From Aquanectria penicillioides (lineage: Eukaryota > Ascomycota > Sordariomycetes > Hypocreales > Nectriaceae), in the NCBI GenBank assembly GCA_003415625.1, contig PYIU01000007.1, positions 1,860,001-1,924,000 of the forward strand: a stretch of DNA of 64,000 bases. The letters are read 5' to 3'. Shown piece by piece: positions 1 to 14,329 of this stretch. Every line of letters starts with the position of its first letter. The first letter of the stretch is position 1. The notes beneath the pieces were generated by a model that was not told the origin of the DNA, ran no database searches, and saw only the letters and a program-made list of their open reading frames with translations. Position numbers and translations under genes: made by a program.

Positions 1-3000
1 AACTTTAAAAGGCACTAAATTAATATAAATATTTATACTTAAGGTTATATATAACTATAAAGTAGCTATAACTTCCCTCTTTATAGGACTGCTAATACTA
101 TCTTTAGCCTTTTTGCTTTACTATTAGCAATTAAAATTAGCTTAATAGTTAGCATTAAAGGCAATATTGCTTAATTAAATAAGAACTATAATATCTATTT
201 TAGCAATATTATTATAAGCTAGCCTAATAGAATTACTAGTAGTATTTATTAGTATAATTTAGCTAATATAAAATTTAATAATATTTAGAAATATAAGGGA
301 TTTTTAATATTTTCTTTTATTATTTAAGTAAATATTTAGCTATATATATTAGTTTAATGCAATACACTAAAAACTATTAACCTTAAAATCTACTATATTA
401 TAGTGCTACCTATACTTTATTTCTTTTAATAGTTTAAACTAATAATTTTCTAAAAGGGGAAAGTAAAAGCAAGATTATATAAATAAAAATATATAATAAC
501 TTATTTTTATTTATATTATATTTAGCGCTATAATAGATATTAATAATATAAAGGGATAATATTAATAAATAAATAGGCAATATTAAAGGTAGAGTTAAAT
601 ATAGTTAATATAGTTAAGATATATAGTTCTATTAGCTTTTTTAGTATTGCTTTATATTTAGGAATAAAAATCCCTTACTATTTATTACTTATATAGCTCC
701 TTTTACTTCTTTATATATTAATAGTATCTATTAAAAATAATATAGAGTATTAGTTTTATAGCCTAATTTATTAGTATTCTACCCTTTAGCTTATATATAT
801 TATATAAAATAAAGCTGCATTATAGTATATAGATAATAGTAAAAAGTAGAGATTTTAATAAAAAATTTTAAGCCTTTTATAATATATACTTAATATTTAA
901 TTTAATAAGGACTTAAAATAAATAATTGCTAAATATAGCTATATTATTAGCATATAGTAATAGTACTAAAGCTTATATATTTAATTTATAGTAAGGACCT
1001 AATAATATTAAGTGGCCTATTTTTATTAATTAAGCTAAAAAAGTATTTTAGCTATTATTTTATTTTAGTTTTATTTAGCGCTTAAAAAGGCTTAACTTCT
1101 TTAAGATAGAGTCTTTAGGCTATTTATAAACTAAAAGCTTAAATTACTATTTAAATTTAATCTATAAATAAAAAAAGAAATATTTCTTTAGTTAATTAAA
1201 TATTAAAAGTGCCTTAAGTAAACTAACCTTAAGTATCTTATAATATTTAGCTAATAGCTCTTAAATATTTCTTATTTTAGTTTTACTTCTTAACCTTTTT
1301 CTAAATAATATAGGCTTCTTTTCTTCTATCTCTCTTTAGTATTAATATATTGTATTAATTGCTTTATTTTAGGCAGCCTCTTTTTATAGTCTTTAATAGT
1401 ATAGACCTTAACTATCCCTTTTATAGCTTTACTATAATATTTGCTTTTTAATTTACCTTTTTATTGCAATCTTACTACTATAATAAGGCAAATTAAATAT
1501 AGCTTTAATGCCTTTCTCTTTAGTTTTCTTACTTATAGATACTGCTTTTTTATTATATAATAGTATCTTTATATTATTTATAATAATAGTCTTAAAGTTA
1601 TATAGTTTTTTATTTATATTAGCTATATTAAATGCATTATAGAAAGAAAGAATTAAGTATTAAGTATTATATTATAGTTATTTTAAAGGCTATTTATTCT
1701 TAACTATATTAAAGCAATAATAGCGCTTAGATTAATAAAGGTAAAATAGAATATTATATTTTAAGGGCAATAAATCCTTAATAATATTTAGCCTTTAACT
1801 TTTAGGAGCCTATTTATTAAGATTATTACTTTAAATTTAGCTAAGCCTTCTTTTTATTTTACTTTTAGGCATTTTAATAGGTTTTATAAAATAATAAATC
1901 TATACCTTAAAGCTAATAGATATAATAGAAGAGCTTTAGTTGCCTTAAGTCTTTACTTAAAATAATCTAATGCTTTAAAGGGACTATTAAAAAGTCTATT
2001 TTAGATCCTATATACTATAGGTTATAGCAAGCTAGTAACTTAATAATGCCCTTTTTATCTTTCTATTATATTATCTCTTTATATTAAAGGATTTAATACC
2101 TTTAAGAGCTTAAGTAAGTCTACTATCTATATAACTATTAATAACTTTAGGAATTAATACTAATTTAAAAAGGTTAAAATAATATAAGCTATAAGCCTAT
2201 TATATATTATTAGTAGTATTGCTTAGCTATATATTAAAGTTATTAAAAGCAATAAAAGCTTTTATTAGCTCTTTTTCTTTAGGTTTTTTATAGATTTATA
2301 TTCTTTTTAGCAATTTATTCTATTTAGGATTTTAAATTCTATTTTTAATTTAATTATTCTTAATACTTTAGTAGGCTATAATATTAAGGTTAATAATACT
2401 ATTAAATGCCTTATAAACTATTTTATTATTAATTTAATTATACTCCTTAAATATTTAATATAAGAATTAATAGTAGGGCTAAAATGCCTTAAAATTGCTA
2501 ATAATAGGCTTTAAAATAAAGTATTATAAAAGCAGTTCTAATAGTATTTAAATATATATAATAGGCTATTAATAAGGCTTTAATTATTTTGCCTAGCCTA
2601 TATTAAGCCTAAAAATACTAAAGATAGAAAGTTATACTTACTTTAGCTTTAATTTTTATTTTAATTTTAATTTTAATTTTAGCTTTAAGTTAAATTCCTT
2701 ATAGCCCTAATAAATGCCTAGCTTAAACTTAAAGGTAGTAGGGTTATAAGGACTAAAAAAAGAACCCCTTTCTTAATATTTCTATTTTACTATTATAAAA
2801 TAATTATTCTTTAGTTAAACTAGGCCCTATTTATTCCCCTAAATGCTTTATTCTATCTAATAGCTTTAGATATTATTCTTAAAGTTAGCCTAAAGATCTA
2901 AAGAATTATCTTATAGCAATATCTATTTTTAATTAAACTGCTCCTTTAATATTTAATACTTAAGCTATATATACTTATATTTAGTCTAGCTTTTAAATTA

Positions 3001-3705
3001 ATTTAAAGGTATTAACTTATAGTAAGCTAATTTTTATAGTTTTTATTTATATAATTTATTAATAATAAAAGGCCTTAAGGTTAAAGGCTATATAGTTTTA
3101 CTTAATTCTAAATATAATAAAGAGAGTTTATTATAGTATTAATCTCTTTTATAAGCAAGCTATTAAGGGTTATTTTATAGTTATTAAAGCGCTTTAATAA
3201 CTTATAGTAAGGCAAAGCATTAAGGGTTATTAAAAAAGAAAGCTATTTTTGTAAATAATAGTAAGGAATATAACTTAATACTAAAGTTAATAGAGAGTAG
3301 AAATAAGCTTATTAAAGCTAAAATATAAAAAGCAATTATTTACTAAAATACTAATTTATATATTAATTAATTAATTAAATAGGGGTTATTGCTAAAAGTG
3401 CTTTATTAGGCTTTATTTAGCTAAAATAGATAAATAAATAATAGTAAATATTTAAGTGTTTAGCCTTTTTTATTTACTATTAAAATAAAAAGTTCCTCTC
3501 TATTTATTTTAGTTAAGCTTAAGTATAAATAGCTGCTTTTTATCTTAAAGAACTTATTATAAAAAGCTAAAAAATATAAAAATCTTATTTATAAGTTAAA
3601 TTTATTACCTATTTTATAGATTGAAATAAAGTTATTATTATTAAACTTATATTTTTATAATTATAATTTTATACTTTTATTAAAGTAGCTATTTTATTAT
3701 CTATT
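1..3705. other. Decayed DNA, nothing recognisable
   Basis: No open frame of useful length on either strand, no repeat pair and no RNA gene that I can support. A short run of TTTTAA-type hexamers lies near 2653-2690. CpG survives only in words such as AGCGCT (about 525, 1078 and 1730). Most likely RIP-mutated transposon sequence, but no family can be named. Confidence 0.6.
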
Positions 3706-5220
3706 ATGCCTTATAATAGCCCTTATCCTTTTGCTTTCTTTTTGCTTATACCTATAAATAATTAGGCTAAAGCAATTCTTAACTATTTAAAAAATGCCTA
3801 CTTTATTTTAGTTTTTGCTAATAGTAAGAGCTATAGGTTTCTTTATAGACTTAATATTAGTCTTTATATTAAATTAAAGTTATACTATATACTAGCAACT
3901 ATTAGGCATTATAGCAATATTATAGTTAAAGGATTAAGTATTTTATATATTTATTGCTCTTTTAAGCTTTATAAAGATAATAAAAAGGAAATTATACTTT
4001 AAGATTAATTAAGCAATAAATTAATTTAGTTTTTTAAGGAGGCAGTAATGCTATTTAAGCTAAAGTATATTTACTATTAAGTTTTTATAGATAAGAATAT
4101 TAATTTAGGATTTAGGTTTAATAAAGTAATATATAATTTATATTAATTTTAAATAGTATAGTATAAATATAATAAACTTATAATTAATATAAATTTTAAC
4201 TATTAAAAAGATAATCTTTATTAAATTTATACTATTTTAGATAAGCTGCTAACTATTGCATTATTTTAATCTATTATTTAAATTTATACTTCTAGCAATT
4301 TAAATATAATTAAGTACTTTAAGCAAAAGAAATTTAAAAGTAGGGCATTTAATAAAATTTAAAAGGTTATTAATATTAATTTAAGTAAGTATTTAGCAGT
4401 TAAATAAGTAAAGTATTTTACTCTTCTATTTTATAATTATATACTATTAAAGCAAAAAGTTAAGATATTATTTTATATTTTATATATAAATAAAGCCTAA
4501 AGATCTAGCTTATTAATAATTAATTAATAGCATTAAAGAAATATTATAAAATATAAAGCAGCTTAATAAAAAAAGAAATATTTTAAGATTATTATAGAAC
4601 TTAAGTCTAAAAGTATTAAAGATTTAATTTAAAATAATTTCTTTATAAAGAAGCTAACTTTAGCTAGCCTATTTCTTTTTTAAATGCTTTAGGTATTTAA
4701 TTATTTTATAAGCAAAAGTATTATTTATTAAAATATTAAGCCTAAAAATATATTTTATATATCTATATTAAGTAAAGGCTATCTTTATTAATTTATAGAT
4801 TTTAGTTTTATAAATATAGCTACTATTACTTATACTTTTATTAGATTAAGAATTTATATAGCGCTTAAGCTAAATAAAAGCCTATAATTGCTTTAAATGC
4901 TAAAAATAGATATTTAATTACTTTTTATTACTTTTATATATATAATAAATATAGCTAGCTTTTAGAAGAAACTTTTATATATATATTCCTTAAGAATTAA
5001 AGCAATTAAAAAGGTAGCTAATAAAAATATATTTTAATTGCTATAAAATATAGCTATTATAGATTTTAGCCAATAAGCAATAGCAGTAAAAATGCTAAAT
5101 AAGCTCTTTAATAAAAAGGGCTATATTATTCCTTGCAATTAAATCTATATTATTGCAATTAATTTTAAAAAGATAGGGCTAAGGCTAGGGCTATTAAAAA
5201 ACATTTAAAATAATTAAAAA
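3706..5220 (+). pseudogene. Possible decayed coding remnant, unidentified
   Basis: Reading the plus strand from the ATG at 3706, one frame can be followed for about 500 codons without an obvious frameshift. It is interrupted only by TAA and TAG, the stops RIP makes from Gln, Arg and Trp codons. A short C-x2-C pair (Cys codon at about 3956, with a Ser two residues further on that could replace a Cys) sits about 85 codons in, followed by Lys/Asp-rich residues. I do not recognise the protein. A transposon replication protein was considered, but I could not match any catalytic motif. TGA is depleted everywhere here, so stop composition alone is weak evidence. This could equally be chance in AT-rich DNA. 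Confidence 0.28.
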
Positions 5221-8200
5221 TAGTAAGAAGATTATTAAAAGAAGCAATTGCTACTATAAGAGAGAAGCATTTAATAGTTAGCTATATAATTAGAAAATGC
5301 TTGCTAAGTTCTATAGTTTAGATCCTAGCGCTTAAAATACTAGAACTTAATCCTATAGACTAAAAATATATAAAATAAAATATACTTTAGTTATTTAGTA
5401 TATTTTTAGTTAAGTAAAGCCAGCCTAAAGAAAGGCCTTACTTTATATAATTAAAACTAAATTATAAGCACTTAAGCCCTTCTCTATAGGATTTTTACTT
5501 ATACTATAAGGAGGAGGGGTCTTAAGATATTAAATACTAGCAAGAAATATATATAAAACTATTTATATAAGTATAGAACTATTTTTAATCTCTTCTTGCC
5601 TTTTTAAACTAATTACTATAGGTACCTAAAACCTAAAATAGATTATATAAAGTAGGTTAAAATCAATTAAGTTCTATATTATATAATAGTGCTTTTTCTG
5701 CCTATAATGCACTTAATAATAGTATACATTATATCTTAAAGTAAGTATATTTTATTGCATTAAATTTAACCTCTTTTCTTTTTTTATTAAATTGCTATTA
5801 AACTTTAGCTTAAAATGCAATTAAGTTTAAAAGTAAAGTTTATAGTAATAGATAGAATATTAACTATTTACTTAAAAGGTATTATTTTTTATTAACTATA
5901 AAATAGATTTAAGGCATTTATACTTAATTAAATCTTAAAATCTAAAGCTAAAGAAATGCCTCTTTTAAAGTTAATTATAAAGATCTTTTAGAGACTATAA
6001 AGAAAAGATCTATTTATTAAGCTATTAGCTTAATTACTTAATACCTTAAAGTAGATCTTGCCTTTAGAAACTTATATAGCTAGTATATATATTAATATTA
6101 AAACTTAATAGGGCTATAGTAAGCTTAAGGTATAGCTTAGCTAATAAAAATGCAATTAAGTTTAAATTTAATAGATTAAAAGCAGCTAGTAATATTTATA
6201 TTAGCTAAAGCCTAAATAAAGAATAAATAGCTAAATTAAAGATTAACTTTAATGCATTATCTAAAGTTCTATTATTAAGGTATTTATATATTAAAAATAG
6301 CTTATAGTATTTAATCTAAAATAGTAATTAATATAGCTAAAATTTCTTATAAATATTTATAGTAAATTATATATATTTTATTTAAGTAATTTTAATATTT
6401 AATTTACCTTTAGTAAAATATACTAAAGATTTAAGTATTATAAACTCTTTATACTTTATAAGCTAATATAATATTATTAAATTATATACTTATATATAAA
6501 TACTATAAACTCTATTAATTAACTTTAAATACTAAATATTTATTAATATCTTTTATAAAGCATTAGCTTTTAGTATAGCTATATTTTTAGGAATTAGCTA
6601 TATAAAAAAAGAGAAGAGTTTAAATATAAAATAGCAATAATTAAAAAATATATTAGGCAGTATTCTATTAAATCTTAAGATTAATAACTTTAATTTATTT
6701 TTAAGCCTTTATTTTAATGCATTTAAGGAAGTTTATATATAGTAAAAATATTTTATATATATCTATATAGCCTTAATAACTTTAAGAACCTTATTATTAA
6801 GCGCTACTTTTAATAGAATTACTGCAATTATACTAATAGCTTTAGTATAAAGATATTTACTATTAAATTAATGCATTCTTTTATTATTAAATATAAAGAA
6901 CTTATAGCATAAAGTATATAAATATTATACTAATAAAAGAAAGTTTTAAACTAAAATAAGTTAATTTAATATTTATAAATATTTAATAAGTTTTAGTATA
7001 GGAATAAGGAGGTATATAATCTATATATTAATAAAAGAAAATAAGAAAAATATAAGCTTAAATAACTATAATATTTAGTTTTAAGTTTTAATTAATTTAG
7101 CATTTTAATTCTATAAACTTAGCTAAAAATAAAAGTATTAAGTCCTAAGGTTTTAGTTTAGTAATATCCTTATAAATTTTGCCTAAAAATAGGCTAAGTC
7201 TAGCTATAGCTTTCTTTATACTAATTATTTTTTAATAGTTTTTAAGCATTTTAATTAATTATTTAAAATTATTTAAAGGGATTATTAAAAAGTAAAGTAA
7301 AATATCCCTTATAAATTATTTTGCATTATTATTATATTAAGGATAAATTAATAACTTAATTAATAAAAGCAATAATAATATATATTATTTATAGTAAGAG
7401 ATTAATAATAAATATAAAATAAAAGGGGCTTTAAGATAGTATAGCCTATATATATAATTAATAAAAGATACTATTACCTAATAGTAACCCTTAAACTTTT
7501 CCTTTAGTTATAAGACTATAAGGATGCTATACCCTTTAATAAAGAATAATTAATAGATTATTAGCTAAAGTGTTTTTATAAATGTACTAAAATGGCTTTT
7601 AAAGGGGCTTATATATATAATAAGTAAAGTTAAAGCATTAGCTATTATCTTAAATATAAATAAGCTAAGCTTATTTAGCTAATAGAGTGGTATAGTTCCT
7701 ATAGATATAAATATAGCTTTTTTTAATTTATAAAGAAATAAAAATAGAGTTTTTAATAAATTAATTTTACAATAAAAAGCGCTATACTTGCCTACTTTAA
7801 ATCTATTAAGGCTAAGCGATTAAGGCTTAATTAACTTATTGTTTTATTAATAGATATTTTAGGTTTTAATAAAATAAAAAAAGATATAGTAAAGACAATT
7901 AATAGTATTGCTAGCTTAATTTAATAAATATAGAAAGAGCACTAAAGATTAAAAATAATTATAAAATTAAATAGATTCTATAGATATAGCCTATAAGCTA
8001 AAATATTACTAAAAGTCTATAAATAAAATATACTTATAGTTAGTATTAAGCTTAATAGTAGCTAGACTTATAGATAGAGTTTATACTAACTATAGGTTTA
8101 AAAAGTTAGTATATAATAAAAAGCCTAAAAATAAAGCTAGATTTAAAAATGCTATTAAATTTATTACTAGCACTATTAATATATATTTTATATTAAGGGA

Positions 8201-8577
8201 ATTATTATGCTTTTTATAGTAATATAGCTATATTAATATATAGTATTTAGTTTAAAATTAAAATTGCTAGAAATGCTAGTAAAATCTTATAGTAAAGTAG
8301 GCATATTCCCTTAAGTTATTTAGCTAAAAGATAATTAAAAAATATCTATCTGCCTTTTTTTTATATTAATTAAATTTAATATAAAGGCAAAAGGGATAGA
8401 GAAAGCTTTATAAAGCTAAAAGTATATATAGAGATTTAGCTATTTAAATAATCTACTATTTAATTTATATTTTGCTTATTATACTATCTATCTACTATAT
8501 TTATTTACTATTAACCCTATATAGACTTATTTAAAGCTACCTAAAAGAGGCTAAAATAAATAGAAGAAAGAATTAAA
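5221..8577. other. Decayed DNA, nothing recognisable
   Basis: No gene, RNA or convincing repeat seen. A purine run at about 5510-5520 (AAGGAGGAGGGG) resembles a retroelement polypurine tract, but no LTR boundary could be matched to it. Short stretches near 7.8-8.5 kb give plausible protein-like frames with TAA/TAG stops, and none was identifiable. Confidence 0.5.
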
Positions 8578-8632
8578 GGAGGGGTTAGTAGGCTAGTAAT
8601 AGAGGGGGAAGGGGTAGGGAAAGGGGTAAAGG
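8578..8632 (+). other. G-rich run with quadruplex-forming pattern
   Basis: In a window with about 20% GC, this stretch holds G runs of 5, 4, 3 and 4 at 8604-8608, 8611-8614, 8617-8619 and 8623-8626, separated by loops of 2, 2 and 3 bases. That fits the usual G-quadruplex pattern of four runs of at least three G with short loops. The complementary C runs sit in CpC and CpT contexts, which RIP mutates least, so survival needs no selection. It might also be a Gly-rich coding remnant or part of an element end. Confidence 0.6.
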
Positions 8633-10206
8633 TTATAGTATTAAGAGTAGTTATAATAGTAAAAGCAATTATAATAATAGAAGTATTAGGGCTACTCTTA
8701 AGCTTTATTGCTTTATATTATAGTTTTAATTGCTAATAGAGGTCCTTTATAATATAGATTGCTTAAATAAATAGCTAAAAAATAAAGAGAATTTAAGGAA
8801 ATTAATTTAATAAATATAAAAAGATAGTATATATCTATTAATAAATTATATAATTCTCTTTTTTAAAGAGATTTAATTGCAATTACTATAAAAGCTAGAT
8901 ATAAAATAATTAATATATTTTAAATTGTATAAAAGTAATAAATTAAATTAATCTCTATTAAAAAGAAAGTAATAAAGTATTAGCTTAATATTTAAAGCAT
9001 TAAAGCAATAAATATTATATTAATAATAGTTTTCCTTTTTATAGCTTTAAGGGATATAAATTAAATAAATAATTACTAAAAGTTAAATTTATAATTAATT
9101 AAAAAGGAGTGAAATTACTTAATGGATTATTTCCTTAATAGAAAATATCCTTAAGTATTAAATTATAAGGTTTAGATTTTAAATTAAATTAAGTATAAAA
9201 AGAATAATTATAGAAATAATTAATATAAAGGGAAGATATTAAATAACTTATTAAATAAATAATATATATTTACTTTTATTATTATAGCTATTACTATAGT
9301 TAATATTATAATAATAAACCCTATATAAAGTAATAAAGATAATAGAGTAAAGAGATATAGTAAAGAATAGAAATAATTTTAATTTTATAATAGTAAATAT
9401 TAAGATAAGTTTATTAAAAAGAAAAGAAAAACTCTACTCTTTATATAAGTCTCTTTAGCTATTATATTATATAATCTTTAATTAAGGTATTTTTGCCTTA
9501 AGAATTTAAATCTTTATATAGTATATATATAAGATATTATATTATATTAATAATCTATAGAGCTAAAGCTAGAATTTTAGACTTACTATTAGCTTAGCTA
9601 AGACTTAAACTAAGCACTTAGCTTACTTTATTCTATAAGATTAGCTATGTTTTTTTTAGCTATATTAAAGATTAGTAAAAAATCTTTTAGTATAAAATAA
9701 TTCTTATCCCTTTTTTTTTTTAATTTTCCTTTTTATTATTTTATATAAAGACTTTACCTTTAAGTCTACCTCTATAGAACCCTATTAATTAATGCAAATA
9801 TCCTAAGAAATATTTAGCTTATATAAAAGGTAAAAGAACTTAATTTTAATATAAATAGAGGCCTTAGGCTTAATAGTAATTATTATAAAATAAAGTAATT
9901 TTAGTTTAATGCATTTATTTTTCTATTAACTTTAATATAACTGCTATATAAGCTTTTTAGCTTTAAAGCTTTAGGCAACTTTAGGGATTTAATAAAGCAA
10001 AAACAATAAAAGCAAAATAAGATTTATAATATTAAAAGAATTGTTTTTAAAGTTATTTTACTTAAAGTGCAGTTTTAAAGCATAATATTAGGCTAAAAGT
10101 TAATATTAGGTTATATATACATTTTGCTTAATACTGCCTTTAAGCTATTAGACTTGCCTTAAATAGTTTAGGAAGTTTTCTCTTTCCTTTAATATTTAAG
10201 GTATAG
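8633..10206. other. Decayed DNA, nothing recognisable
   Basis: No gene or RNA seen. A T10 run lies near 9711-9720. The stretch CTCTATAGAACCCTATTAAT near 9770 resembles one near 10575, so the duplication that follows may begin here. Confidence 0.5.
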
Positions 10207-10925
10207 TTAGCTTTATTAATATTTGCTTAAGTATTTTATATAGTATAGTGAAATTATAGATATCTATATAATATCTAACTATTTAATTACTATTTATATT
10301 ATACCTAAAATGCTAAAAATAGTATAAGTACTAAATAAAGAAGTATACTAAGAGATATTATAACTTAATATAGTTAGTAATGCTGCTTAATTTTAAAATT
10401 TTAGTCTTTTTAATTTATTATAATACTGCTAATTAGCCTTAATTACTTTCTTTATTGAATTGATTATAATAGCTTTACCTTAAGTAATATATAGACCTTT
10501 TATTCTATCTTTTAGAAAATGAAAATCTAGTCTTTATTTTAGGTTATTTTCCCTTTATATCTTAAGTCTTTATTTTTATAGAAGCCTATTAATTAATATA
10601 AATAAAGCTAATATTAGGATTATAATATAGTTAGTTTTATTAAGTATTTTATATTATATAGTAGAATTATAAAAAAGAAATACTTTTTATATAGCATTTA
10701 ACCACTTAATTTTAGCTTATATTATAGCTATTTAAAGATAGTAAGAATAATTAATAGAGAGAGGGTCTATTAATATAGTAAGGAGCCTATAATATTAGAT
10801 TTACTAAAAGATATTATAGCCTAAAACATTTTAGTCCTTTAATTTATTGCAATACATTAAGTAAACTCTAGCTACCTTTTATTGCAGTATTATAATGGCT
10901 TTACTTTAAGTAATATATAGAGAAA
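10207..10925. repeat. Two diverged copies of a ~300-bp segment
   Basis: Segments at about 10207-10510 and 10626-10925 align by eye. Both open with TAGTTAG(C/T)TTTATTAA and share a GTATTTTATAT-(A)TATAGT block. Both then have an AAAAGATATTATA-like block and a TTTTAGTC(C)TTTTAATTTATT block, and both close with ACTT(T)AAGTAATATATAGA. The start-to-start offset is about 420 bp. The differences look dominated by C/T and G/A but include indels. This may be an internal duplication in an element or two overlapping element copies. No product can be named. Confidence 0.5.
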
Positions 10926-13900
10926 AATAAGAATATTTTTTATATTCTTTATTTTAGATTCTATTTCCTAAAAAATTAATATTTAATTTTTATTTTAGAC
11001 TATTTCTTTATTTTTTAGCTCTATTTTTATATATATAAAGTTATTATATAAAAGTATAATAAGGCCAATAAAATTATCCTTTACTATTAAAAAGCCATTA
11101 GGGTTAAATGCAATAACTTATAGTAAATAGGATTTTAGTAAAGTAAAGCTTATTACTTACAATCTATAACTTTTTGCTACTATTTTAATAATGCTTTTCT
11201 ATTAAATAGTAAGTATATAAATATTAATACTATTTTAATATATATATTTACTTTTCTAAAAATCTATATAAAATAGAGCATAAATACAATAAGCTAAACC
11301 CTTTAAGCTACTTGCATTAAAGAGTAAGAGTTAAAGTAATAACTTCTCTAAAAGCTATTTAATAGTATTTTATATATCCTTTATTTAAGTAAATAAACTT
11401 TAAAAAAGCCTATAGTATTGAAATTACTCTTTTTATTATAATATTAAAACTATCTATCTTCCTAAAATTATTTTTAATAAAGAAGTAGCTAAAAAGGTTA
11501 ATAATAGTAAGGCATTATTTATAGAAAGATATATTTAATTAATTTAATAAAAAGGGTATAAACTAAAGTTAGAATATAAAGAGATATTAAATTTAATTGC
11601 TTTTTTAGTTTATATATTTAAAAATTATTACTTTTTAGTTTCCCCTTTAGTATTTTAAAGTGCTTTAGTATTTATTTCTTAATGCTATTTAAATAGCTTT
11701 TTAATTAAATTAGCTTTATTATATTAAAATATTAATAAAGACTTACTTTAGCAATATAGTATTAGCTTATAATTGCATTAATTAAAAACTTAATATTAGT
11801 GCATTATATTATAAAGAAGGACTACCTTTTAAATACTAATGTATTTTAATTGCATTATTAATTTACTTTCTTTTAATTATAGTTCTATAAGATTAAATAA
11901 GTCTTTGCATTTAAGTTCCCTATAATTAATTACTACTTAATATATAGCAGTTAAAACTATAATAAAAAGTTTTAAGCTAAAATATTTATTAGCTAAAGTC
12001 TTTAGGAGTCCTATAGTATTTATTTTAATGCAATTCTTATATAGAATATTTTATAATATAAATAAGGCAAAAAGTAAAGCTATATTCTCTATTAAACTTA
12101 AATATTCCTAAAGCTATTTATCTTTACCTTTAGGGAACCCCTTTTAAAAAGCAATTAATTTATTTTTAATTTTTTTTTTAGCTTATCTTTTTTTATGCAT
12201 TTAAATAGCTGCCTATTTATATATAGAATAATATTATTTATAGCTAAATATAGGCAAAAAGATATAGATTATAATAATAGTATTATACTTTAATATTTTT
12301 TTAGACTTTATATATAGCTAATTAATCTATAGCACTTAAACTTTAAACTTTACTTTATATTGCTTAAGGCTTTTTTATTTAAAATTACTTATATAAATAT
12401 ATATAGCAATTAAATTAATAAATTATATTTATTAATATATTAATATAGCTTAAAGAATATATATTAAGCTAGCCTTTTATAAATATAACTTTTCTTAATA
12501 AAGCTAATAAACTTAATTTAATTTAATTACTTTTTATAGTTTAAACTCCTTAATTTAACCTTTAGTTTATAGATTGCTATTACTTTTTATTAACTATTAT
12601 ATTCTTTTTGGCTTAGATTTTTTAGCTATATTAATTTCTTTATTTTTTAATAAATAATCTTACTTAATTAAGGTATTATTAATATAATTCTACCTTTATA
12701 TAAATAAGGGATTTATAGGTATTTTATTACTATAAAATAGTAGCTATTAATATATAATAGCTATAATATCTTTAAGAGTATATCTATTAAAATAGTGCAT
12801 TTTATATTTTACTTTTAAAATGCTTTTATTATAAATAAAGGCTATTTAATATTAATAATATAATTGCTTAATCTAAGGGTTAGGCTTTTAGCTAACTACT
12901 TATAGTAATTTATCTATTAAATATTTAAATATAACTATCTATAAAGTGGCTAATAGAGCCTTTTGCAATAAACTTAATATAATATATATACAAAATATAC
13001 TTTAAATAGAAGATGCATTTAATAAGTTATATATATATCTTAAGTTAGGCAAATAGCTTAAATGTTTTACAATTAAATTAAATCCTATTTATATAAATAC
13101 TAACTAAAATCTCTAGCAATTAACTTAAGAATATTTTAAGTAAAAAAGGTTAAATTGCTTTAAATATATTAAAAAGCAAATATTAATAGTAGGGTTTAAT
13201 ATTATATGCATTAAATAATTCTATTTTTAAAGTGCATTCCTAAATTATAATAAAATTATAATAAAAATCTTACCTTTTCTTTTGCAGCTAAAATGCCTTA
13301 AAAACAAGATTAAGGCACTAATATATTAAATGCAATAGAAAGCTAATAGTATTAAATTTAAAATATAATATCTTATAGATTATTAATTAGCTTTTACTAA
13401 TTATCTAATAGTATATACATTTAGGGAAAGAAACTAAAATATTAATAGTTATTTACTATATAGTATCTTTAGTAAAGTATATTTTAGCTATTTAATCTTG
13501 CCTATATATAGGCTAATAATATAGCTATATAATCCTACCTATAGATTTACTCCTGCCTTATTAAAGATATAGCTAATAGCCTCTTTAAGACTAGACTTAA
13601 TATTCTTTTTATATGCAAAAAGGCTTATATATAATTATATAATTTATATTTAGTATAGGCTCTTTAGCTAAATGCAGGCCTATTAGGTTCCTTATATAAA
13701 TAGATTAATAACTTAACTGCACTTTTCTATTAGCTAGCTTTAAATATCTCTATTAAATAAGATTATTAAGGCATAAGTTATTAATATAGTTAATAATTAT
13801 AGAGAAGTCTATATAAAAGAAGAAATAATAAATTTAATAATTTAATAAAATTTATTCTATTTACCTTTATTTATTGCAATTAAGAAGCTATTTTATAAGG

Positions 13901-14329
13901 TAAAGTATGCCTTCTATTTATTAATATTTAACTAATTTAAATTAAATTATAGACAATAAACCTAAAAAAGAAGGTAAAAAAGCTTTAAATAAAATAAATA
14001 AAACTATTTATTTTATATATAAGGTATTATATATAAGTATAAAGTTAACTATTTTAATTGCAATTAAGGGCAATAAAAGCAATAAGAATAATAAAGGTAA
14101 TAAAATTAAAAAGTAAAGAGAGAATTTAATTAATTAATTTATTTAAGATATAATATAAACTCTTTTAAAGGAACTTTAGGCTCTCTTTTAGTATTACTTT
14201 TTAGTATAACTCTTAAGATATAATATTTTGCAATAATAACCTATTTATATTTATACTTTAGCCTTACTTAAATATTTAAATTAATTATACCTTAACTTTA
14301 TTAGCCTAAGGCTTTACCTTTCTTTATAT
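10926..14329. other. Decayed DNA, nothing recognisable
   Basis: No gene, RNA gene or convincing repeat pair seen on either strand. The composition is the same as elsewhere (GCA/TGC retained, other CpA/TpG rare). Confidence 0.5.

Noticed and set aside
3706..5220. Helitron or pogo-type transposase
   Set aside because: I tried to match Rep/helicase or DDE motifs in the plus-strand frame. Only loose resemblances appeared, so the family was not assigned.
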